Shown here: in pieces, positions 33,755-44,548 of the stretch
How the letters are laid out: every line of letters begins with the position of its first letter
Position numbering within the stretch: position 1 is the first letter of the stretch
Origin: Gnomoniopsis sp. IMI 355080
Taxonomy: Eukaryota > Ascomycota > Sordariomycetes > Diaporthales > Gnomoniaceae
Reading direction: 5' to 3'
Length of the DNA: 64,000 nt
Assembly: GCA_027946555.1 (NCBI GenBank)
Contig: JAPEVC010000144.1
Span: forward strand, 31,739-95,738
The notes under the pieces: model-generated
Told to the model about the DNA's origin: nothing
The model's input: the letters and a program-made list of their open reading frames with translations, nothing else
Databases searched by the model: none
Program-made: the position numbers and the translations under genes

Positions 33755-35632
33755 TCACTGTCGGATGTCTTCTCCAATGCTATACCAAAAGTTGCACCTC
33801 CTTTCGAGACTCATACCAGCTACATTCTCGATGCTCGTGTTTCCTCCAGTGGAGAACAATAGTCTAGGCTTTGTGTCATCATTCCATTCCTCCCACTTCG
33901 CACTCCCTGGCACTCGATATGTGTTTGGGTTGTAAGATCGAATGAAGCTTGCCCAATATCCTTGGATTACGGTTACGGCGTATGCGTTCTCCTGACCCGG
34001 ATAGTAGCTTGCCGGAGCAAGCCCATTGGTGTTTTCAGGCCCAAAGATGGCGTTTTGCTCGGATGTATGGGGTACTCCTAGTCCTTCGGCGATCTGAGCT
34101 GGATCCTCCACGTTCCATCGATAGGCATACGATCCTTTCACGCCGTATTCGGTAAATTTGGAGGATATGTATAATCCTGGGCACATGTAACGCTGCTCGC
34201 CATACACATTCGACGCCTGCCTCCAATAGCAGCCTTCACCTGGACAAGTGTCGTTGGGATTCGGGTAAAGCTCGTTGATCGTTCCAAGGTCCTTCAGTGT
34301 GATGTATGGGAACTGATTCTTGATGAACATGTTGCTCTCTGCCAAAGTACTGGTGTTTGAGTACACAAAAATTGTGCCTCCGTTTGTATCATCACCAAAG
34401 ATGACAGGCACCTTCACGAACTTTCCCTCATCGAAGGCCGTATACGTCAAGGCCCGAATGAAATCGCCGTCGATGACCGGGTTGTACATATAAAGAGGAG
34501 GTGCCGCAGATCCGGGGAAGGGAATGTTGTAGTTGACATCTTGAATCTCTGTGGCAGTCTTGTTGCGGAGGCATGATACTGGGTTGGTGCCGACACAGCC
34601 GAGACGGATAGCCAAATTATCAAATTGCCATTGAGATTGTTCGACAGTGTACACTGTAGCAAACGACACTGACTCCGCAGCTGCCGCATGGAAAAGGCCG
34701 TCGTCTCGGCCACCGTACGCGGCGAGATGTAGACTTACACTAGCAGCACCAGCTGAGGCACCTCCTATGACAACGTGGTCAGGATCCTGCAATACAAAGA
34801 TCAGCTGTCTGATTCGATTTGTTACAAGATTGAGTAATGACGATGGGAAACCCCGGCGAAGAGACTCTACTGAGCATCGGATCCGGCTCATGCGAGTGAC
34901 TCTGGGCCAGCTGGCTGTGGCATATCTGGAAAAGGAGACAAGGTACGCACACCCCCAAAGTAAGTTATATATGTTTGCACCCATTCCATGACTTTTCGCT
35001 GGTCAAATAGTCCATTGTTGGGGGAGATCTTGTCTCCGTCCGTCAAAAAGCCGTATAGACCAACACGGTAGTTGAAATTGACCACGATGATATTGTTCCC
35101 TGATGCATTGATGAGGCCAGTGCCGTTTTGGTTGGGAGTGCTGTCGGCATTGAAGCCACCGCCCTGTATGAAGAGGAAGACTGGCAATTTCGATCTCCTA
35201 GTTGCATTCGAGGGCGCATATACGTCGAGGAATAGACAATCCTCCGACGTGTCAGTGTCGGTCGAAGGACTATTCGTTGCCAAGCAATACTTTCCGTGCT
35301 ACATGGAGGTTTTTCGGTCAGTCCATACTTCCCCACCACAAATAGCATCCATCTAGTAATTGAGTACGGACCTGGTTCGCCGGCTGTGGCGTGCTCACGA
35401 CCGGCGGATCTTGTGGGCGCTTGAAGCGTAGATCCCCGAGAGGCGGCGCCGCGTACCGTATCCCAAGCCATTCTGTCACGCCAGTCCCTCCCGTTTGCGC
35501 TGTGCCGATATACGTTGAGTAGTTCAAGCTGACAGTGACGTCTACGGCCTCGACTTGTGACAGCACGCTCGCGAGGCAAGCCGTCACCACAAGCTTTCCA
35601 ACAGAGGGCCACGCCATGACACCGAACTTCAT
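33755..35632 (-). CDS. Secreted type-B carboxylesterase/lipase
   Basis: Exons 35372-35632, 34951-35298 and 33755-34786 give about 546 residues. The start at 35632 (MKFGVMAWPSVGKLVV, then an Ala-rich core ending SQVEA) makes a good signal peptide; an in-frame ATG at 35689 would add 19 residues. Family motifs occur in order: EDCLFLDVYAP (about 106-116), oxyanion Gly-Gly-Gly (133-135), NYRVGLYGFL, FGGDPDHV across the second intron, the nucleophile in IGGASAGA (Ser214), and a likely catalytic His in GVPHTSEQNAIFG. Donors GTCCGT and GTGCGT are non-consensus, but the joins restore conserved blocks exactly; intron 2 is long (164 nt). Many N-glycosylation sequons fit secretion. Substrates may be esters or lipids; specificity cannot be read. 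It lies in a gene-poor region 3 kb from a Zn2Cys6 regulator. Confidence 0.87.
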
Positions 35633-36869
35633 AAGAAAGAGCACCGCGAGGGACGAGCACGAGCACCAGGGACATCTGTACGCGGGCATATGACCCGCGT
35701 TGTATTCATATATACTCTAATCTGCCTATCCCCGCAAGAAAGCATCGTCATTTCCCTAGCATAAATGGTGCTTTTTCCGGGGCATATATCCTGTGCGACC
35801 TGCGGGGACCAGTACCCAGAATCAGGGTCATTCTCGCGGTAGGCAGTCCCGGCAAGTCTTTACTGACCTTATGTTGTGAGATGTTCGACCTTGCTTTCTT
35901 CTCGTATCTAACGGCCCCAACATGAACCATCGACCAAAGCGCGGCCTTGTGACGAGTAAAGCAAGACATGACGACCCTCTCTCGGTGCAACTTGGGTGCT
36001 CATGTGCTGTTGGACCTGCATAAGCGCCCGGTATTGCGGGGGATTCATTGAGATAGACAGGGACTGGGCTACGGGGCTGCGGGGAACTAATGCTCTATTG
36101 ATTTCCCAGGGCCGGTGAGGGATCGGTATCCGGCAACGAGTCTTCAGAATCCGGCTCAACGCCGCGTTGGGCCCTGGTCATGTTAACCCGGCGCCCGGAT
36201 AATATATCCGGGTCACTGTAATCTGCCAGCAAGCAAGGCAAACCTTGATGACGACAACGAACGAAGTGGCCGAGCAAAGACTCAGGACTAGGCAAATCAT
36301 ACAATGTGGCTTAAGCTTATTCCGGCTGTGATACGGTCCCGTTCCGCGGTCGCGTAAGGTTGTGGTCCGAGACTTAAGGGCTCGTCCCTGGACTTGGGAA
36401 CCTGGCGCAGCTGACGTTGAATGTATTATAGGCCACTATTGACGGGCCCTCCCGCATCGCATTCAACGTCGCCTTTCCGAACCGGTACGCAATACTTACC
36501 AAGGAGGTATGTATAACGTCTGGTGTATGTGCCGACCCTAGTCAGCATGATTGCGTGACCACTCTGCACAGTGGGACTTTTTCTCTTGGAAACATATAAC
36601 ATACTGCTTATGTGTTGCGTTATTTGAAGGGGACGTAACAAGGCAGCTCTGAAAATGTGCCGCCATAACTTGCAACATGTGCTATACGCTACCTACTAGG
36701 TAGTGAAAGCAACGAGAAGCGCTTTCTATAGCATAATGTCTATGATCACCAGAAAAATAAAGTTTGTTGATGGATCTTTTGCAAATGTTGATTTGGAGAA
36801 ATACTAGTAAATAAGCCATTGAGACCAAATACCCCAGACTGCAAAACTTCCATAATATAGGTTCAATAT

Positions 36870-36879
36870 CCCCCCCCCC
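36870..36879. repeat. Poly-C tract (10 nt)
   Basis: A run of 10 C in intergenic DNA. Confidence 0.9.
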
Positions 36880-37691
36880 GGACAGCTGGCCGTCCTGGAA
36901 AGGTTGGTTCGCCTGGCTACTTCGACCGAGTTCAACGAGCTGAGAGGATCACAAGCAGCCCATGTCTTTGTTGACGTATCATGTCTCAGTGTTGTGAGCC
37001 AAGAGGGTCATGGGTCTACCACCTCCTAGGTACCTACTGTAGTACCCAGGCTCGCCAGGTAGCCGGGCGATTTGGACAAGACCGAAAGTGCATGTCGAAA
37101 ACCTTGGGTAGTATCGGCAATGCATAGTTGTGGTCAGCTTTCTGTGTCATGTTACAAGAAATACTAGTATTGGGCGTAGGCACAGATCCAATACAGTGCT
37201 CTGCATGTAGGAACAGACGGTGTTCAGCAACGGGTGCTGAGGGCCCGGATCGCTCGGCTTATCCGGGTTAGAGCCCACTCTGTGCACACGTCGAAAGGCC
37301 TCTACAAACTTTAGCGACCTTACCTGCTATGTCCTTTATTGCCGGGTCGTTGAGAACTAACGATGAATTGGACATGCTCGCCGTTGTAGTCATACAGGTA
37401 ATAAAATGATAGGAGCTGCAGTGGGTTCGATACCCTGCTCAGTGGGTTTCTGACACAAAAGTTTCGTATTCGGGGTGAGAGGTAGATGCTGTGCGGAGAC
37501 AACCACCTACCGGTACATCCGTACATTACAACCACCCGAGACACTGTTTCGCGGTTCCACACAAACCTTATCTTTACCTCAGGTCTTTTGACATTTGACA
37601 CTTGCTACCATGCGCGTAGTCAATGAAGCCTGGATTGAACTTAACATAGATGAAAATGAGTATATAGACTGCAAGAAGAACAAGTCTGCGC

Positions 37692-37718
37692 CAGCCACTG
37701 CAGCCACTGCAGCCACTG
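37692..37718. repeat. 9-bp tandem repeat, three copies
   Basis: Three perfect head-to-tail copies of CAGCCACTG in intergenic DNA. Confidence 0.9.
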
Positions 37719-38765
37719 GATTATCTGTGCTCTTTGCTCATAGGTAAACTGTGCCATGCATGTAAAGGGGTGGAAGTTGCACCACTGGGTGGTCCAAGAG
37801 CACAGTGTTGGAAGAATCAATCTCGAGGTATATAGGCATTCAGATATCGCGGCACTACGCAGATGGGATGCTTAATAGCTACACAACACCAAGATGTGCT
37901 GTATCGTACTGCGAAACCTCTTTCAGGTCACAGAGTTGGGATGAGACCAAGTACTCGGCTTTCCGGTCCAGACCTCTACAACCATTGGAAAAAAGTAGCA
38001 ATTATTAGCATTACATGACACGGTGGCGTTGGATACCGGCAATTAGTTAGCAGATCACTCCGACTGCACTGCTTTCCCCCTCCACAATGAGACGGACTCT
38101 CATTTTTTAAAGCCTCAAACCCAACAGATAAAATGGCCGTAGTAAGGCGTCATACATACAGGAGGATGATATGATATGCCGGTTTGATCACGGCCTATAT
38201 CTCTGCTACCAGACTCAATTGTTCGGTCAGAAGCATCGCTGTAGTAATGGAGATAGGCGAGAGGCAAGGAAAGCAAGAAAAGCAAGAAAAGAATATTGGA
38301 CTCGCGGGAACTCGATTGCCACTGCGCGTCCGTGTGTGAGATTCGCGACCAAACCATGTCCACTTTGCTCATCCGGATGACAATAAGCCAATGATGTGAC
38401 AACTGGCGTCGTCCACTGAACGTCTGGCACTCCACTTGTAAAGTATCCGTGCGCGTTGCAGCCGTTGCGGCGGATCGATCAAATCGGCTAGGCCCGCCAG
38501 CCCTTCTAGGCTTGAGTTTCAAGTCCTCAGGTCTCCTGAACAAACCACCACGCCACGCCAACAACAAGCTCCAAGCCAACCTAGATGCCGTATAGACGAG
38601 CCTATTGTGATATATCATTCATCAACACGAGTCTGGACCAACGCCTCCACCAACGAACGTTTTGATCCGCCGTGGTTGCGGCCCGAACGACGTGCCGCGA
38701 AGGACCCCGAGAAGCTTTCTCCCAACCATTGTCTAGCGGAACTAACCGAAGAACCGGTGTTCGAA

Positions 38766-40820
38766 ATGGTGTACTGCGGGAAGCCCTCGATGGGCTGTAC
38801 GACGTGTCGTGAGAGGAGAATAAAGGTGCGCTGACTAGTGGATGAGTTTCGTGCACGCGTTCGTTGAACAGAGAGCCACGGATTATTAACAATAGACTGC
38901 GTGACAAGTGCGACGAAACCAAGCCCATTTGCAGACAGTGTATCAAATCACGCCGGCATTGCAGTGGCTACCGCTCCGACTTCGATATCCTTCACCGCGA
39001 TGAGACACAGGCCACTGAGAACCGTGCAAAGAGGGCGGCCGCAAAAAAGGCCGCAAAGAGGGCAGCCGACGGTGGCGGCGCCTTCATTCAATTCGAAGCA
39101 GTACCCAAAGAGAGAGTCAAGAAGCAGGTGGTGCGAGCTCCGCCCGTTGCCCTTGGGAATGCTGGCGATTCCACGTCTCCCAACTCCTGGACCTCACCCA
39201 CATCAACCGCACTGACGGCTTCTACTTCGGCTTACACTTCTCCTCTTGAGATCGCCTTCCCCGTCGCCGCGCCCTCCCTTCCCATCGACCAGCATGCCTC
39301 TCATTACTTCGCAGCTCATTTCATCATGCTCCCGGGTGAGCACGGCCTCAAGGGCGGTCACCTCGACTACTTAGTGCCACTGCTCCGGACAGAGACAAAT
39401 TCACATAGCGCGTTCCAGCTTGCCTATGCGGCTTGTGGCCTCGCTGCTATGAGCAACCGCGAGAAGGCTGTCTCCACGGACCTAGCACAAGTCGCCGCGA
39501 TGCAGCATGCAAGGGCCTGCGAGGCTGTCGCCAAAGCTATTGGTGATCCAGTCCTCCGCAAGACGGACGCCACATTGGCTGCCGTATTACTGTTGATTTA
39601 CTTCGAGGTGAGCATCCTGGCTGCCGTAAGAAGATCTGTGTTCAATTGCATAGACTAATTCATGCTGGGGCAGAAAATAACGGCCTCCAAAGAAGTTGGA
39701 TTGGTCATTTGGCGATCCCACATTGAAGGTGCCATGAGCCTTGTCAAGGACTGGGGAGAGAAAGTTCTAGAGAGTCCATCCTCGTTGAAGCTGTTCAACG
39801 CTGTGCGCCTGCAAATCGTACGTCTACGGATTTACTAACCTTCCCCAGACGCATAACTAATTCTTTGTCGTGGATAGATCGCCCGCACCTTGTCGTCCGG
39901 CGTAGCGCCCTCCATGGGCGTCAACTGGTGGCTGCGGGAAATTGAGCCCCACGAAATTGGCGCTCGCTTCCAACGGTTCTCCCTAGAGGTCAGTGAAATT
40001 CGTGCCGAGGTGACGAAGCAAATGGGAATTCTCCCTCGACATGGCTACGGCATGGACTTGATGCTCGAAATGCTCCGGAAGACTCAAAACCTCGACCGGA
40101 AAATCGTCAATTATCTTGACACGCTTCCTGCCCACTGTCGCTACGATACTCTTTATTACGAAGACTATGTCCAGGGTGCCCTGACGCATGCGCCTGTTTT
40201 CCCTGGACGTGTGGATAGATATGACGACCTGATGGTAGCCGCTACCTGGAACGGTATGCGCGCGGCACGCATCATTCTCGAATCTCTCATCATCCGTATC
40301 GCCGCTTGGATCTGCTCGCCAGCTGACTACCGCCTGACGCCTGAGTATAAGACGGCTGTCGGATTGATCAACACAAACATTTCCGACATTATTTCATCAG
40401 TTCCATTCATACTGAGCACGTACACCAAGGGCGAGAAGGCATCTCACGGCGTAAATGCTGGGTCCTTTGTATGTGGCGCTGATGCGCAGGCCAAGATGAT
40501 CGGCGGTCTTGTCGCGTCCTGGCCCCTCAGTACTGTTAGGTGTTGTGATTTCGCCACAGACGAACAGCGTGAGTGGGCCATTGGGCGATTGAATTGGATA
40601 GCTCATGAACTTGGCATCAAATATGCCAGCAGCCTTGCCGACGTAAGTCTAAGTCCCTGCATTTGGACTTATCTTGAGGTAAACCAGCTGACAAACCCCG
40701 AAACAGTCAAAGATTCGTTTCCCGTCAATGCTCATCCGTCGCGACGGTCTAATGCCGTCCCAGGATCCTCTCAAGAGCATCAAAACCACTTTGCCTATTC
40801 GCGACACACCTGTGAGGTAG
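38766..40820 (+). CDS. Zn2Cys6 transcription factor
   Basis: Five exons (38766-38825, 38909-39607, 39674-39817, 39878-40642, 40707-40820), all phase 0, give about 593 residues. The start is the usual MVYCGKPSMGC of this class. The binuclear zinc cluster is C11-X2-C14-X6-C21-X6-C28-X2-C31-X6-C38, with intron 1 splitting it between Lys20 and Cys21, a common intron position in these genes. A Lys/Ala-rich basic linker follows (NRAKRAAAKKAAKRAA), then a Ser/Thr/Pro-rich segment. From about residue 165 there is a helical middle-homology region of the fungal-specific transcription factor type (HYFAAHFIMLPGEHGLKGGH). Intron donors are GTGCGC, GTGAGC, GTACGT and GTAAGT. It is a nuclear DNA-binding regulator. 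The target is unknown; the divergently placed carboxylesterase is one candidate. Cys4 is an additional non-cluster cysteine. Confidence 0.9.
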
Positions 40821-42652
40821 TCAGCAAGCTCACCGTGCCCTTGTCTCAACCCCGAGCAGGCTTCTTTTCAACCTGAACTGCTATGATTCATGACCAAGAG
40901 CCCTGGGCCTGCTGGATCGGGTCAAGCAGGACTTTTCAAAAACAGACGAACAGGGCATCAGCTTTGATGACCATGATGACTTATGATTTGTTTATTAAAT
41001 TTTGCGTGTATGGTGTATACTACCACGGATCTGTTTCGGCGTATCCCGACCGGACATGTTCTGCAACAGGCTGGACATGATGGCTTTGCAAGGAATGGCG
41101 CTGGGAGGATGACATTCTTTGGCGAACATTCGCTTTGTTATCAGGGACGAGACCCCAATTAGTCTGTTCGCGAGCCATGGAGTTCCAATGTGTGGCTGCA
41201 GTGATCCATGACTGGGCCTAGACTCACGACAAGAGGCGATTAATTGGTCCTTGAGGTTGGGTTCAAGATTGTGCTTATTTCAAGTTGCAATGCCAATCCA
41301 CTACCACTACTACTTCATTACTAGACAGCCTACAAAATCAGCCTTGCAGTCAGCCTACCTAGGGCATGTACAAGTCAGTCTGCACCTCGGTGGGTGCGAA
41401 CCAAGCTTCCGTGTCACTTGCTAAGCGGCTAAGCGAGAGCTTTTGCTCGCTCTTCGTATCCGCATAGTGTTCTACCCCGGCTTGTTGACCCCAGACCAGG
41501 CTGACTCGTGGCTCCCCTGCATAAGATAATCTGTGGAGTGGCGGGTGGTCGAAAATAGACACACGTGGGTATACCATACCTGATGAACCCAGATTGTTCC
41601 GTAATCCACATTGCCGCTTTAAGTTGTGACAAGACGGACTGGTGACCCGTACCCACCTCAACCATGGCGATGGCCACGGCTACGGATGGGCTTCCGGATG
41701 GCTAGATTTTAGGATGTTTGATGATTGCAAAAGTGTTTGCTCACTGACCTCAGCTTTCGGACGGGCCGGATTTCCGGAAGAGGACGCCCCGAGGTGGTGA
41801 TGGTGGTGGTGGTGATGGCCTTGTGGGCTCGTATTTGCAAGTACTGTAAGAGGTCTGTATTGTATACCTGTCTACCAAGAGCATCTTGATCTCTCTAGAT
41901 CTGAGATGGGGGCGTTCATGATTGCATTTCAGATGTCACCACGGCATGCGGCGCCTTACGGTACCATCCATCAGCCAGATCCGGAGGTTTAAGATAACGA
42001 TCCCGTCGATCAGAATGTCTTGGCAATTCGAGAGATTCGCCGACGGTCTCCCGCACCAAGGTTCAACTTCGGGCGTGGACGAGCATCGCCAGGCTCCCCA
42101 GGTGGCCAGGCTGGCCAGGCGCCACAATTATGACAACGGGATGCACCTCTGACAAGTGAATGACAGCGCGGCGGTGACATGGTGACAGAATGACACAGAC
42201 CTGTGCCCGCAGACTTGGGACCAGCGCGCGATTGTTGCTCTGAAACATGGCCATGAGTACCCTACCCTGATGTGACCTGATATGCAAAGCATAGCACCGT
42301 TTCGAATGGGTGAAGCATAACAAACTTTATTCAATTTCCAATCATAACCATGCCTTCGATGCCAAGATCCCCTTGTGCACTGTGGGGAAATCGAGCGCCC
42401 TAACAATTACGGCCCCGCTATAGACATGACTGTCGACCTTGCGCATCTGGCGAACTATATTATCACATTACCACGTACGATGCCTTTTTAGTGTTTTGTC
42501 TCCGAGACCTCCCGTAACAACTTCCCTAATGACTTGACGACCAGCGGAGCGCGCGCTACCATCTGTGCTCGACGACGATTGATAAGGTATCCAACTCACA
42601 TCGTCCGACTATCCATTAAGTACACCAGACCCACAAAGCGTCACCACAACAA
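40821..42652. other. Intergenic region
   Basis: About 1.8 kb between the two Zn2Cys6 genes, both on the plus strand. It contains a short GGTGATGGTGGT repeat near 41795-41818. No gene or RNA seen. Confidence 0.55.
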
Positions 42653-44548
42653 ATGTCTACCTTACAACAACCCCCCAGTTGCTGGACTTGCCGCGTCCGC
42701 CGCAAGAAGTGCGATCGAACCAAGCCACGATGCCAGGCCTGTTCCGTCCTAGACATCACCTGCCACTATGGCGATGCGCGCCCAGAATGGATGGACGGAG
42801 GGGAGAAGCAGAACGAGATGGCCAGGAGGATCAAGGCCGAGGTGCGGCAGGGCGCCGAGTCCCGTCGAGAGAGGCAGTATATCCAGGTTCTCACCCTTCA
42901 CGAAGACCGCATGCGGCTGGATGAGCCTGAGGAGCGACCGGCCCCGACGTCACAACGAAGCTACGGTTCCTTGCGAACAAATTCAGAACACGGCGACAAG
43001 AGCGGATCAGACCACGATGCTACTGCCAGCACGCCAAATACCAGCCCACCGTCGTCCAGCCAGTCCCCGCCGGTATGTCCGGACTGCGTGACAGACGGCT
43101 ATGTTGGCCTGCCAATGCCACCCGCTTCCCATGAGTTTACAGTCTGGAATCTTCTCGGAATCGACAACAGCAAAGACCGCTCGATAGCAGTGGATGTGGA
43201 AACAGACTTCACCATCACTTTTCTCGACTATGTATTTCCTTTTCTCTTTCCATTTTACCAGCCATCTGTTCTTGAAGGCGGCCGCAGTTGGCTCCTTGCC
43301 ATGCTTCGGACAAATACCGCCTTCTTTCATTCCGGCATGAGCTTGAGTGCGTATTTCTTCACCATGATATTGAAAGGAGGTGAGCGCCACAAGATCTGCT
43401 CTCAGTTTATTTGGAATAAATTGGTAGCACACGTGGATCAAGCCGTCAGGACGATGCAGCAAGACATGGAGGATTTAAAACGAGGCCTGGACGGAAAACC
43501 TACCATCTTTCAGCAAGGCAAGACGATGGAGAGCATTCTTCAATTGCTCATTCTCGAGCATTCCATGGCTAGGACAAACGATTGGAACGTGCACCTCTCT
43601 GCAGCCATGGCGATTTTTCAAGAATTATTCGAGGAGCACGGCATGACAAGTGAGGGCAAACCCGATATGGTTGCGGTCATCCAGGCCCTCAGCAGGCGGT
43701 CATGGGTAGAGAGCACATGGACAGAACGTGTGGTTTGGCACTGTGACCAGGGAGCCTTTCGCTTCTACACCGCCACCCTGCTCTTCACCGACATAATCGC
43801 CAGTACTTGTCTGGAGAGCCCACCCCGCCTTCGAAATTACCACAACATCATCGTTCAGGAGGACGTGGCCAACCCGCCGAGTGAGAATATCCGAATGGAG
43901 AACTTTTTTGGCTGCCAGGGCTGGGTGTTCCTCGCCATCTCTGACATTGCGGTCCTCGATTCATGGAAAAAAGAAAACAAAGCTCGAGGCAGTTTTTGCT
44001 ACCATGAGCTCATGGAAAATGGCAGCCTACTCCATCAGCGTCTACAACAAGGTCTTGCCCGTCTCGAACGTGAGAGCTTCAAGAAGCGGCATTTCGATAT
44101 TACAGCCGTGCTGCGATCGTACTACCGCCCGGATGCTGCCCATCAACTTAGGATCGACGAGCAAATTTCCGCGACCCGCATCTGGGCTCTCGCTGCCATG
44201 GCTTACTTGAGTGTGGTTGTGACGGGCTGGTCAGCTGCCACGAGAACGACGACCAGCAGCATTGCTATCGCCATGCAGCTGCTCTATGGGATTTCATCAC
44301 CTGCCGTGCTGCGAAGCTTGGCCTGGCCATTCTACGTCCTGGGCTGCCTCGCGACGAAAGAGCAGGAGCAACTGTTCACACACATGGCCACCTCTATGGG
44401 TCCCTTGTTGGAGTTTGGTACCATAGGCGAAGCACTCAGGATTATGAAAAGAGTATGGGAGATGCGTGACACTGGAGAGCTCGACATGGGCACCTGGGAT
44501 ATTGCTTGTTGCTCCAGGGTGTTTGGTACTTACGTTCTAATGATATAG
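42653..44548 (+). CDS. Zn2Cys6 transcription factor
   Basis: A single exon encodes 631 residues. The zinc cluster is at the extreme N-terminus: C10-X2-C13-X6-C20-X6-C27-X2-C30-X6-C37 (CWTCRVRRKKCDRTKPRCQAC). An Arg/Glu-rich linker that could form a short coiled coil follows (about 60-85), then a Ser/Thr/Pro-rich stretch. From about residue 165 a long helical region of the fungal-specific transcription factor class begins, including DYVFPFLFPFYQPSVLEGGR. It differs clearly from the regulator 2 kb upstream in its linker, its lack of introns and its middle domain, so the pair does not look like a recent duplication. Expected to be nuclear. No biosynthetic core enzyme is nearby, so the regulated genes cannot be inferred. 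Confidence 0.9.
   Translation: MSTLQQPPSCWTCRVRRKKCDRTKPRCQACSVLDITCHYGDARPEWMDGGEKQNEMARRIKAEVRQGAESRRERQYIQVLTLHEDRMRLDEPEERPAPTSQRSYGSLRTNSEHGDKSGSDHDATASTPNTSPPSSSQSPPVCPDCVTDGYVGLPMPPASHEFTVWNLLGIDNSKDRSIAVDVETDFTITFLDYVFPFLFPFYQPSVLEGGRSWLLAMLRTNTAFFHSGMSLSAYFFTMILKGGERHKICSQFIWNKLVAHVDQAVRTMQQDMEDLKRGLDGKPTIFQQGKTMESILQLLILEHSMARTNDWNVHLSAAMAIFQELFEEHGMTSEGKPDMVAVIQALSRRSWVESTWTERVVWHCDQGAFRFYTATLLFTDIIASTCLESPPRLRNYHNIIVQEDVANPPSENIRMENFFGCQGWVFLAISDIAVLDSWKKENKARGSFCYHELMENGSLLHQRLQQGLARLERESFKKRHFDITAVLRSYYRPDAAHQLRIDEQISATRIWALAAMAYLSVVVTGWSAATRTTTSSIAIAMQLLYGISSPAVLRSLAWPFYVLGCLATKEQEQLFTHMATSMGPLLEFGTIGEALRIMKRVWEMRDTGELDMGTWDIACCSRVFGTYVLMI

Larger units (their letters stand above)
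35633..38765. other. Intergenic region between divergent genes (about 3.1 kb)
   Basis: Separates the carboxylesterase (-) and the first Zn2Cys6 regulator (+). It holds a C10 tract at 36870-36879, a CTACCTA-C-TAGGTAG palindrome near 36690-36704, CCTAGGTACC at 37025-37034 and three tandem copies of CAGCCACTG at 37692-37718. No gene is supported. An in-frame ATG at 38607 could extend the regulator by 53 residues but is not favoured. Confidence 0.55.

Noticed and set aside
37380..37450. Possible tRNA B-box GGTTCGATACC
   Set aside because: The surrounding bases do not form a five-pair T stem and no A-box or acceptor stem lies at the right distance.
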